Origin: Pilatotrama ljubarskyi | Taxonomy: Eukaryota > Basidiomycota > Agaricomycetes > Polyporales > Polyporaceae | NCBI GenBank assembly: GCA_022385805.1 | Contig: MU277693.1 | Coordinates: 124,001-188,000, forward strand | Length of the DNA: 64,000 nt | Direction of reading: 5' to 3' | Program-made: the position numbers and the translations under genes | Shown: in pieces, positions 46,901 to 57,647 of the stretch | How positions within the stretch are numbered: the stretch's first letter is position 1 | Layout of the letters: every line of letters begins with the position of its first letter | The notes under the pieces: generated by a model | Seen by the model: the letters and a program-made list of their open reading frames with translations, nothing else | Databases searched by the model: none | Told to the model about the DNA's origin: nothing

Positions 46901-49900
46901 AGGATGCTTGTCCCGAGCCGAGACGTCAACCACTTGAGTGACTCGATGAGCCCGAACAGCGCGAAGCGCCTTTGTTCCGAGGCCTCACCGGACGTAAGTG
47001 CGCACCGTCGCATGCGCTCGCCGAGCGGCCTGACCGTCTACGTCAGGTTGATCGATGACTGCGTGCATTCAAACGAGCAGGCGAGTTGCGCAAGCGGCGT
47101 GGACAGCTACGTTGGATACAGCGTTCGCTGCTCGACGCGCTAATTGAAGCTTTGCCGTCGGACAACGGAGAAGACGCAAAGCCTAAATTTGCACACGTAC
47201 AGGCGTAAGCGGCCCGAGACGTCAACACGGCGCTCCTCGTATTCGGACGGACAAGGTTCACATCGCGCACGACATCCCAGACCTGCTCACGGAGCTTCAG
47301 CAACGTAGAGTACAAGGTTAGAATGCAATTACAGAGTTGCTAGTGTACGACTGTAGGGCTCACCTTGAGACTCCACGGTAATGAACCCAGCTTGACCGTC
47401 GACCACCGCCTGTCGCCGAAGGTTATATGAACGAGCGCTACTCCTGATCACGGGAACGTGTTTTCAAAGGCTCCGAGGGCGTGTACGAGGCCGCGTTGCG
47501 AGAGGCGTAGCGGGAGCAGACAGGCACGCCGCAGAATTAGGAGTGAAGCGGCTATCCAGGGAGCCGAAGCCCCTCCACCCCAGTCCAGAGGTGACGATCT
47601 GTGCATTTCGACGCCTATGGAGCGCGGTTCTAGGTTGGCTTGAAACATGCACCAAGAAGCGGAAGCGTGGCTTCCCTCTTCTAGGTTCTCAGCGTGGGTA
47701 TGGGAACGCCGGCCTCGTCGCGTGCCCGATGCGGCCCAGGACGGAGGGGCCGGGATCAACGAAGAAGGGTATGTAGCCGGACGAAATGGGCAGCGCAACA
47801 GCGGCATGCGATAACGTGAACAGGGAAGGAAGGGCGAAGGCGGAAGGCAGCGGCGCGACGGTGGACATTGCTGCGAAGGCGGCCCCGTGGCCCGGCTATT
47901 TCTGGGGCGGGGCGTGCCGCACGGAGGCGCGCGTGTCGTCGTCGGGAGGCTCAGGGCGCCTCAGAAGGCAAGTAGTGTGGAGCGTCGCGGGTAAGGCGGA
48001 CAAAGAACGGGACGCGCGCTATCGTGCAGACGTCAGCCTGGGGAGTCGCAATGCTCGGACGCTCGGTTCCTGCTGTTTCCGAGCGTGGTTCGCACCGTCG
48101 CAAGGCTGCAATCGGCCACGACCAGACTGCGCGAAAGCTTGGATCCCACTAAGGCAGATGCAGAAGCTGGATAACCATCCGAGATCGGGGTCTATAATGG
48201 TCAGATGGTATACTTCTCGGCGTGAGTGCGAATCATCCCACAGCATGAGTATCGCGCAAGCAAACATTGTATATGTCTGCGGCTGTGGCGGGCCCCGCGG
48301 CGACGGATCGCGATACGCCTGCGGGCGACGTCGATGCCGCGTTCCCTGGGCGTGTACTAGACAACGTCCACGTTTCGCACGAGCTTATTCCTGTCCGGGA
48401 TGCGGCTCCCCGGAATTTCTCCGCGTGTGACACGAGCGGCAGTGACAGAATGGACGACAAGCCCCTGATATGCCCACCGCTGAGAAGACGTCTGTCCGAG
48501 GACACGAAACTCCGGTGTCGGAGAGAAGGCTGTCGCGCGGCGAGTCAGGGGAGGGAAAGCAGAGGGAAACGTCCTGGAATCACAGCCATCCAGTGCGCAC
48601 GTACAATGCTTCGATTGGCTAGCTTGTAGAGCGGATCCACGCTTGGCCTACTTCGATCAGTTCCTGCGAGAGCCCCAGACTTGAAGGTTCATCAACTACA
48701 TACATCAGGGTCCTCGAGCGGATGCGCTCCGGGCGGCGGCGGGAGCGTCTGGGGCCGCTGCGTACCCTGGACGACCGCCCGGCATCTACACGAGGTGAGG
48801 CATGGCGTCAACAATGACGGAGTGACAGGACGTCTGATATCGATGCACAAGCACTAAGGCTGCGAGTTCTAGGTACCGCGCCCGTGCTGCCCTTCTGGGT
48901 GCAGCAGATCGCACTGCGCCGCCGTAGGAACCCTGAGCGGTGATACGAACGTCAGTTTGCAATCGCACGGCGGGTGAAAGTCAAGGAAATGAACGATACT
49001 TACAACATCCAGCTGCGCGTGACCGTGTTTCAGGAAGCACCGCAGCTGGCCAGTGGCCTTCCCTGCGCCCTGAAGCCTGAGACCGAGTCCGGAAGGAAAG
49101 AACAGAAGCAACCGCGCAGGGCCTGAGAACGGTCGCAAGGGGGACCCTGAGGGCGCGTCAAGGATTCATCCCTGATGGGCGGATATCTGGATATGTATCT
49201 GTATATCTAGATGAAAAGAAGTCCGCGTCAATGCAGCAAACCGTGTGGTCTGATGGCTTGGAACTGGCTCTGTTATGATACCGCCGGTACAGGCCCCGAG
49301 ATGGCGAACGGACGATCAGACAGGTGGGAGAATGACAAGAAGGGAAAGATGCACCACTGATATCTGTCGACCCAGTGGTTGTGCCTCTCACCCCGTTCCA
49401 GCTAGTGCAGTTGTCCATGCGCCATAGGGGTACAGCCGCATAGCCACCCATTTATTCCCATCCAGCTCAAGACAACCGCGACGGGCTCTGGACCAACCGC
49501 AATCCTGTTTTGCTAATGAGCCTGTACGACTTATATCAGGTTAGACTGAATCAGTCGAGTTCTCGAAAGCACACCACCATGTTCATCGATGGACGGACGA
49601 ACCTTGTCAGGAAACGCCCGGCACAGGGACCGGTACTACTAACTTGCAACGGACGCATGTTCCAATAATGTGCAGATCGATGCCGGGAATACCTCCGTAA
49701 AGCGCGCGTACTTTCGCATGACAGGAGCCACGGCACAGAGGGCGAGAAGCCGGGGCATGCAGTCCAGGAACGGGACGCCGCCATTCGAGCTTATTTGAGG
49801 GTCCCGGAAATATCACCACTTTGTCCTCATGAACATGGAGATTCGCGTGTTGCTGGGAAGTTGCGTAGACCATATGAACTTCTGCATTCATGCCTTATTG

Positions 49901-50146
49901 ATTCGGAGACAGTGCCCGGAAAGAGTGATCATTGCGTGCGGCACGGCAATCGTGCGTTTGTCGTTCGCAGTGGTGGTGGCAGAAGGCAAGAGACGACCGA
50001 ACGGCAACAGCCGTGACATTATGCAATGTCACGACAAAGTCACGCCCGTGACCGCTGAGCATCGACGTGTTTCCAGAGAGTACGGCGGTGGCGGTCCCAC
50101 GGACAACTTGAACCTCAACCTCTACGACCTCGGCGGTGTGGGCGAG
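43955..50146. other. Gene-poor stretch, 6.2 kb, upstream of the Cyc8-type gene
   Basis: The left end is the promoter and leader of the Cyc8-type gene. The longest frames (44579-45346 plus, 255 codons; 47786-48430 plus, 214 codons) are Arg/Ala/Ser-rich, overlap open frames on other strands and resemble no family, so I do not call them. The right end is the leader of the SERF-like gene. No transposon, RNA gene or strong repeat recognised. Confidence 0.4.
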
Positions 50147-50558
50147 ATGACTCGTATGTCTACTCTGTGTACTGCCCGTTGAGCTGCCTCGATTCACTGC
50201 AGCTCCCATCTCGTATCTGTCATGATTATGCAGGTGGCAACCAGCGAGAGATGGACCGCCTGAAGGCGCAGAAGAAGGCGCAGCAGGCGGCGAAGAGCAA
50301 GAAGGAGAGCGCGGCATCTCTGCAGCAACGGAGAGAGAAGTGAGTATCTTTCGGTATAATCTTCTGAGCCCATCCAGACGTTGCGGTTTGATGCTTACAC
50401 GATGTCATTTCAGAGACGCTGCTGCATTACGAGAGAAGCAGAAGGCGAGTGATCCGTCCAGCCATGCGCAGTGTAGCAGGTGCTGACGTGTCCTGGTCCC
50501 TTTGCAGAAGAAAGAAGAGGAGAGAGCCGCCGCTGCGATGGGTGGCGGGAAGAAATAA
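50147..50558 (+). CDS. SERF-family (4F5-like) small basic protein, 64 residues
   Basis: Small EDRK-rich protein of the SERF/4F5 family; animal and yeast members bind acidic proteins and promote amyloid nucleation. Assembled by eye from four exons: 50147-50153, 50234-50339, 50414-50444 and 50508-50558. Exon 1 is only 7 coding bases (ATG ACT C) and completes the family-typical start MTRGNQREMDRLKAQKKAQQ across a GTATGT...CAG intron. The chain continues with Lys/Glu/Ala-rich helix (SLQQRREKDAAALREKQK) and ends AAAAMGGGKK with TAA at 50556-50558. The third intron has a GC donor (GCGAGT at 50445, acceptor TTTGCAG). Without it the frame meets a stop soon after. No single open frame covers this gene. 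Confidence 0.85.
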
Positions 50559-52387
50559 CACTGGTGGCGGGAGGGTCCCCAAGCGCTGCCCATCGCTACT
50601 ATCGCGACTACGTTCGTCGCTGGAGCGGAGCTGTCAGATGGGTGCAGTGGTCCTCCTGGTCCGAGGCGGAGGTTGTGGTGGTGGCAGGCTATGTTTGCGT
50701 TCGATGCTGTGGCGCAAGGTCAGCTAGATTAGATTCGTTGGCGTGTATTTCGTATGGGCTCTCTGGAATTTGCTTTGGTTCATCGCTGCGAAGCTGCAGG
50801 ACGTTTCGCTCCCCTCACACGTGATCTCAAGAAGTGCAGCTCACGCAGAGGACTGGGTCATTGTGAGCACGAAGCTACTACGGATTTCGCACTCACGATT
50901 CGGATGAAGTCCTCTAGGTCTATTTATTGTCCAGGGCAGGCTGAATCCGGCGGTTACTGGATCGCGAGCTAGCTAAGCCCACTGTCGCTATTCGACCTCT
51001 CCTCGCAGTATGGCTGTCCGAGTCGCCGGTCTCCTGCTCCCCGTCGTAAAAGCTCGTCATGACTCATCCTCCGAACTCGACATTCCAAGTGTCTGTAGAG
51101 GTGACGTCGCCGGCTGAGCCTATGGCTCTCGCGCCAAAGAATCCTCTCTCTGTCGTTATGTTCGAAGTACTCCTGTGTATGTGAGTGCAACACAGACTTC
51201 CTGACTGACCCTAAACGCCAAAGACCGAGTTTCTAGTCGACAGACTCACGTTCTTGGACCTCACTCAACAAACGGAAGAGCCATTGACGGTCCTAGCATG
51301 GTCTCGCCGAGACAGATTGATCTTGACGGAACGTGGGGTGTCATTGAAGAGCGGTGTTCGCGGCAGGCTTGGCGCAGGACTTGAAGCCAGCGTGCGCACG
51401 CCTCAATCAAGTGATAATCAAGCAATATGAACGCTTCATGTCGAAGGCAAGCGTTAGTCATTCCCGGTCCATCTTTCTATTCGTGCGCATGCGATGTGTC
51501 ATGCGGACGAGCACCCAGTACGTGACCTTGACCTGCGATCTCAGAACCTCTCATTTCCTACCCACGCGCACATGCTCACCGAGCGCGCACTTCCCACCGA
51601 CTCTCGAGGGCCGAGACGCGTACGTGCAACCTGCCGCTCTCAGAAGCAAGAGCGTACGCGGGATCAGAAGACGTACAACGCCGCGGCATTTCTGGCTAGT
51701 CCCGGACGGCATCTCTGCCACATCCGCTCTATTCAGTTCAATCCGAACGTCTCCAACGACTCTTAGGAATCGGTTTGCGTAGCCCAACGATGGTTGTGGG
51801 AACTCCGACTCTCCATCGGAAGGAAGCGCTGCCAGCAACCAAGTCTCTGTCAAGAGAAGCGTGCTCGATATGAGACTTCTCTCTGTTGCTCGATATCCAT
51901 CATGGCAGCTTTCAGCCTCAGCATGCTCGAACACGAACTGTAGAACATCAGCGAGTCCCAACACACGTAACTGGCTGATACCTTCGCAGAGCCGTTGGTA
52001 GCTCTTTTGTACGAAGCATGCTCACCACAGGTTTGAACGAGGCTAGCGCTGTCACCGACGCTATCCGCCTCCACCCGACGCCTTACCTTGACGAGTTCGG
52101 GCAGCAGCCGGCTTACGAGGGTATATACGAGTACCAAGCCCCACCCGAACTGCTAAACGGGTCGGCGAGAGGTGTGTACGCGTAGCAGAGTGAATGTGCG
52201 TCCGCCACGGTGCTTGCAGTCGCACTTCGGGCGTAATGCTTAGGGCTGGCTAGTCTTGCGAGTTCAAGGCACGTTATTGCCCTCTGGGCTACCTCACATG
52301 GGATATATACAAACCTCTCGCCCGGCGAATGCTACCGCCGCAAACACAAGAAACGCGTCGATGCGCGTCACGAGGCCTGAAATCATC
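50559..52387. other. Gene-free stretch, 1.8 kb, with unexplained minus-strand frames
   Basis: Contains the SERF-like 3' flank and the 3' flank of the DUF6534-like gene. Minus-strand frames at 51850-52137 (VSRLLPELVKVRRRVEADS) and 51551-51964 are open and bordered by splice-like signals, but they do not form a recognisable protein. Possibly a decayed or unknown gene. Confidence 0.3.
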
Positions 52388-54579
52388 CTACTCGATCTTC
52401 TCGTCGTCCTGGAGCGGCGGGGTCTGGAGGCCGGCGTCCTGTGACCCTTCGAAGCCCTCGTGGTGTATGGTCTGCTCGATATCGATGGTCACTTGCACCG
52501 GCTACAGTCATTGTCAACTAAATGCGCGCTCGCGTCTACTACAGCACTCGCCTTTGATGCAGGCGCTTCCCGCCGCCCTCCAGGCTGTAGGATCACCCCG
52601 TATGCATCAGCCGCGCGCTCCGTTCCTGCAATGCGTTCATACTCACCGACCACGGCGCCCGCGGGTCTCGTGGACTAAACGGGCTGTGGATCAGGACGGG
52701 GAGTGCATAGGCGTCGTGGGGCACGGAACCCTGAGACCTGTTGGCCAACCCTTTTCGAGCGTTCAAGCTGCCTGTAGGTGAGTGACGGTACCGGAGAACA
52801 TGTTTACACGTACGCTACGCACCTTGCCATAAACGAGCTCGCATACACTTCCCGGCATCAGCACTTTCGATAGAACGAATAATGTCGGTGACATACGTTT
52901 GCTAATAGCGAAATGCAGGCCGAGGAATATCAGGTTGTTCGGCATTCTCACCCACTATATACGGAGGAAGTGAGCTGGTTTGCACCGCGAGCATGGCCGG
53001 CAGAACACTTGCACAGATGAGAGACACCACTGTAGCGACACTGTCCTCGTGGCCCTAATGTTAGTAGAATTCTCCCGAGAATCGAATATTTGCATACCAT
53101 GTGAGCATGCCATTCTCCACCGTGTAGACGGTGAGCACGTCGATTACTCGATCCATCCTGCAGGAGCTGTCAATGCGCTAAGCATGAATACCACGACGCG
53201 AAGTCGTACATAGCGAGACCACTCTTGCGCTGTCGGAGGTAGAAGCAGAGTATGCTGGTGATTAAGACATCCAAGGCGGTCGACGTCGAGAGCCCCAATG
53301 TGAACACATACTGCAAATCGCACATGAGCGCGAATGCATGCGTCTCGATCGACTTAAACTCACGTCAAACCTGTCCACGAACATGATGTAGCTTTTGAGC
53401 CTGATCCTGCAGCAGAGTGAACACGGGAAGCCCTCTCCGTATAAGAGAAGTTGACGAACATCTCTCCAGTAGACACTTGCAATTGGGTGAGCTTGGGGGC
53501 CAGTCCTGAATTCGCTCTATTCTGCACACTCACCTCCAGCCGAGACTACCACCATAGCCCAACATCACTGTTACCAAGTGTCTCCTCAGGTAAGGAATGA
53601 ACTTACCTAGTCGGAGTAGGGCGAGAATATACTGAAGTGATTGATCAAGGTCCTGCATGGAACCTGGACGTGGACGACGCACCAGAGGCGTTGTGATATA
53701 CCAGTTACCGCGACTTACTGGGACACCGGACGTGTCAGACCCTGAGCAACTTAAAGAGCGTCATAGTACTCACACGTGTGTACACGGTATGAGAAGAAGC
53801 TATGAACCCCGAGGTCAATTCGAAAGTCTGTCGACAAGGGCAACAGAAGACTTGCCAGTGTACAAGGAACGTGGTGAGTGCCTTGACGAAACGGTGCCGT
53901 TCAGTATAGGACGCCGAGGTACACTCTGGCAGTGCCTCGGCGGGCTCACCGTCAGGGCCACGGTGACCTTGAAGAAGCGGCAGTCAGAAGCGAGGACGGC
54001 ATTCGATCTCTCATTCGCGAATGACTCACTGCAATTGACCTGAGTGGAAGATTGACGATCAGGAGGGGCGCCGAGACTTCTCAACTACCGACGCACCAAC
54101 TAATCCTGTCTAAGCGATCGAACCTGCCAAAATTCACCACCAGGTTTTGCCAGTTCGCAATGCAAATCATAGCCGAGTGCACGCAGTCCAAGATCCTGGA
54201 AGAGTCTGAGCCAAGCGGTATGTGCCGATGCTCTTTGACACGTACCAGATGAAGGCAACCTACACAGAGTGGACATGTGAATGCGCCCTCGCCATCGCGT
54301 AGCAGAAGGCAGACGTACCATGGTTTTGACTTTCCTTGTGTCAACCGTGTACGTCTGGTAGTACTGGATAACCTGCATAAATACGGCGCCTGACAAGCTG
54401 AAAGGACCAATTGCATGTCACGAACGATCTCCGAAACCTGACGATAGTCTTTGTGTCACTCACAAGAGCGCAACAAGCCCACCTATGAGGATAGCGCCCG
54501 ACGATTGGCAGAGTAAGTTCCATGTGTCAGGACTAACAGAGCTTGACCCTGCGCCCGCAAAATCTGCATGATCGGGCAT
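52388..54579 (-). CDS. DUF6534-like seven-helix membrane protein, tandem copy B
   Basis: Member of a large basidiomycete family of seven-transmembrane proteins of unknown function. ATG at 54577-54579 (MPDHADFAGAGSSSVSPDTW); helix 1 spans the first intron (GAILIGGLVAL, then SGAVFMQVIQYYQTY). The second exon ends VDTRKVKTM. A 14-nt micro-exon (54246-54259) encodes VAFI plus two bases of Trp, which the next exon completes as WILDCVHSAMICIANWQNLV. VTVALT (about 53940-53970) and RVIDVLTVYTVENGMLTW (about 53105-53160) are typical of this family's later helices. Then come MPNNLIFLGLHFAISK and LNARKGLANRSQGS, the standard Asn-Ala-Arg block. The last exon encodes VQVTIDIEQTI and an acidic tail ending DDEKIE, TAG at 52388-52390. 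Exons between 53200 and 53900 were not fully resolved. Confidence 0.75.
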
Positions 54580-55463
54580 GGCAGAGCGCAGATCTCTGAG
54601 TGGGACCTGTGCGGTCTGCGCCCTCTGACCTATAAGTCTTTAAGGGTGCGTCCGCTCCGGCGTTCAAGAGCATGTGGGCGTTCTCGGGAATTCAGGTTCT
54701 CCGAAACGTCGAAGTCGACCAGCAGAAGGTGTTGGAACGAGAACTTCTCCGCCTCATCTATCGAAACATGACTGTCATGAGAAGATGGTGGTGGTGACCA
54801 CGTCAAGTGGAGCAGCATGCTCACCTGATATCCATCTTCTCAAAGGCAGGGAAGGCAGTCGGACAGCCTGAGATGCTTGAGTCCGGCCACTGCACGAGGT
54901 ATACTTCCCCTGGTCGTGTTTTGTTTCCGATGGAGTGCTCTGCATCGAGAAACTGAAGATTTGGTCTTGGCCGCCCCGTGAAAGATTGACGAGAGGTTGC
55001 TGGAAAGCTGACAGGTGCGGTGCGCGATTGACAATCGCGCGCGATCCCAACCTCCCAAGCCGTGACGCGTGACTGGCGGATCCTCCATCACTTGATACAG
55101 CCGCTGGATGACTTAGTACGCTCGTTGCTGAAAATCTATGTTCGGCTCGGCGCGAATGCTTGGTGGTAAGCTCAGCCTGGTACACACAGTAGCAGAACGG
55201 GAGAACCTGCTCCCGGCTTTGGGGTGGCCCCGCAGTCGGTCCAAGGCAGCCGTGCTGACGGAAATTGCCGTTGCTCGTACGCGGCGGGCCGCTCGAACTT
55301 GAAGTAGGATATCCAGTACTATAGCGATCACGCCGAGTATATACCCAGAAATACAGAGCCCTAGCGAAGAATATTTATTACGGAGCTTGTAGCGAGGATA
55401 CAGCACGGACAGAGAAGAGCCGCGCGCAACTACTAGTACAGCTGATATGCCAAGTCACGCTGC
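54580..55463. other. Spacer between the two DUF6534-like genes
   Basis: Carries the promoter of copy B and the 3' flank of copy A. A minus-strand frame at 55113-55406 encodes one hydrophobic segment but opens with CTG, has no ATG-initiated exon and no homology, so it is not called. Confidence 0.4.
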
Positions 55464-57647
55464 TCAGTGCACTTTGACCTCGGTCACATCCGCGCTGCGT
55501 TTCTCCGACGAGTCCTCGGACATATCAACGTCGACGTCTGTGGTTGGCGCATCATCATCCAAATCGCGCTGCACAGTCCGCTCGACGTCGATGGTAATCT
55601 CCACCGCCTGTTATCGTTCGGAGAACTTTGTAAGCAGGTCCGAGTGCTTTGACACGCCCATCGAACTTACCTTGGGATTGTTGGCAGTGGAAAGACCACG
55701 CTGCTGCTATACAGTACGCCGTCAGAATCCGGGTACCGCCGCAACCAGGCAATGCTTACGTTCTCTCTCGAACTCTGACTGGCGGGAAACATAACCGGCA
55801 ATGCGTACGCCTCCACGATGTGCCCCGAACCCTGAGACTTGTTGGCCAAGCTCTTTCGTGCATTGAGACTACGTGCGAAATCAGCTAGTGCAGACGCCAG
55901 GAGAGTTGTCATGACGCACCTGGCTAAGAACGAGTTGGCGTATACTGTGGAGAGTCAGGTGACGCAGGCTTGTGCGGAGCTCAGGCCGACGTACGTTTGT
56001 TGATGGCTAAATGCATTCCGAGGAATGCGAAGTTGCTTCGCATAAAGAGCCACTATGGGGGAGGTACGTGGTCAGACGAACTATGAATCCCTTCCGATTG
56101 TAAGCTATACTCACGAAGAATAAGGAAAGAGAAGTGGCGACGCTGGGACAACGCTGTCAGCTTCGCCATCTCTGGAGAGCAGAACACGTACCAAGTAATC
56201 ATACCGTTCTCCACGGTGTAGAGCGTCAAAACGTCAATAATGCGAGACATGCTGAATGCGACTCGTAAACTGCCATGGTCTGTTGCCTGTTCGCTCCCGA
56301 CTCACCGGACGAATGAGGTACGTCCTCTCCGAATGTAATAGCACATGATTACTGTGATGAGGACGTCCAGGAAGGAGGACACCGCCAGGCCAAGGGTGAA
56401 TACCCACTGTGCAGAGGTCAGAATCGGTCGTTTACTGTCGTACGTCGGAAAGCGGACTGACGGAGAACTGTGCGACGAAACGCGGATAATCTCCTAGCTT
56501 GATCCTAGAGAATACGTACAACATTAGCTTACGTAGGATGGGCAGCTATTAGACACCTACATCTCTGACGTGGTGACTGCGGCCCATGGATCAGCGAGTG
56601 CTCGAGGAGTAATGGCAGGAGGCTCACCCCATGCGGCACCTGTGCGCAGAGCGTCATCATTTGGCCATCTATGCTGTGGTTCAGGATACTCACCTACTCG
56701 GAGCAGGGCGAGCGTAATCTGAGCGGGCAGAGGTCAATTGTGCCCTTAGATCCGGAGCAGTAACTCGACGAGACGTACCAGAGGTGCGACAATATACCAG
56801 TTTCCTCGGCTCACTGGCAGTATCCGTCAACATTCAAAAGTTTCACTACTCGAGCTCTGGGGATACTTACAGGAGTGAATACGTTGAATGAAGAAGCTGT
56901 GAACCTCTTCGTTAAATCAGTGTCGAGGGGCGCTGCACTTCCTGCTCACCAGTGCACTATAAACGTAGTGACCGCCTGACACGGCATCAGACCCATGCTC
57001 GACGTAAGAAGGGCTGAAGCTCACCGTGAGGGCAATTGTGATCTGGTGCGTTGTTCGATCCTGATGAGTTTCAAGGTCTACTATCATGCCAACGGGAAGG
57101 GACAGACCGCGATAGACCTATCCATATTGTAAGCTCGGGAGGATGGTGTAGGCGGAAAACTCATTTACCATGCGATTGAATCCAGCGCCTCAAAATCCCC
57201 GTAATGCACTATCAGGTTCTCCCAGTTCGCAGTGCATACCATGGACGAATGGAGCAAGTCGAGCAACCTAGACGCTCGTGTGAGGACGCCTGTAAGGACG
57301 ATTATGTCGTACGATATACCACACTACGAGCACCTGAGAACCGGGGGACGGCATCAGTGCAAAGACTAAGATCGAGGGTTCAGAGAACACTCACGAGACT
57401 CTTGATTCTTCGCCTATCGGTCTGGTACAATTGAAAGTACAAGGCTACTTGCATGAATACCGCGCCTGACAGGCTGCGGTGAGCAGCAATCAGATCGTCG
57501 TACATGTCCACAGAGACGTAAAGGTACTCACAAGAGCGCTATGAGGCCTCCCAGGAGTACCGGCGGAGGGGAATGGTTGAAGACGGACCGCGCAGCCTGA
57601 CGAGGGCCGACAGCCAGAACGCCCGAGGCATCGCGCGAGACGAGCAT
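55464..57647 (-). CDS. DUF6534-like seven-helix membrane protein, tandem copy A
   Basis: Paralogue of the gene at 52388-54579 with the same exon plan. ATG at 57645-57647 (MLVSRDASGVLAVGPRQAAR); helix 1 PPPVLLGGLIAL is followed after an intron by SGAVFMQVALYFQLYQTD. The 14-nt micro-exon is at 57320-57333 (VLVV plus part of Trp) and joins WLLDLLHSSMVCTANWENLI. Further conserved pieces are THQITIALT, SRGNWYIVAPL, SRIIDVLTLYTVENGMITW (about 56190-56250), LNARKSLANKSQGSG (about 55820-55870) and the C-terminal VEITIDVERTV. The tail is acidic and ends in VTEVKVH, with TGA at 55464-55466. About ten short introns. Ligand and role unknown. Confidence 0.78.

Noticed and set aside
47786..48430. 214-codon plus-strand frame
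   Set aside because: No recognisable motif, low-complexity start, no codon or splice support; I could not separate it from chance.
54206..54245. 40-nt intron model in DUF6534-like copy B ending at CTCAG
   Set aside because: It would create a stop codon at the junction; the next acceptor (TTCCAG at 54196-54201) restores the Trp and matches the paralogue.
55113..55406. Small minus-strand frame with one hydrophobic segment between the DUF6534-like genes
   Set aside because: It opens with CTG, has no ATG or splice partner and does not fit the family.
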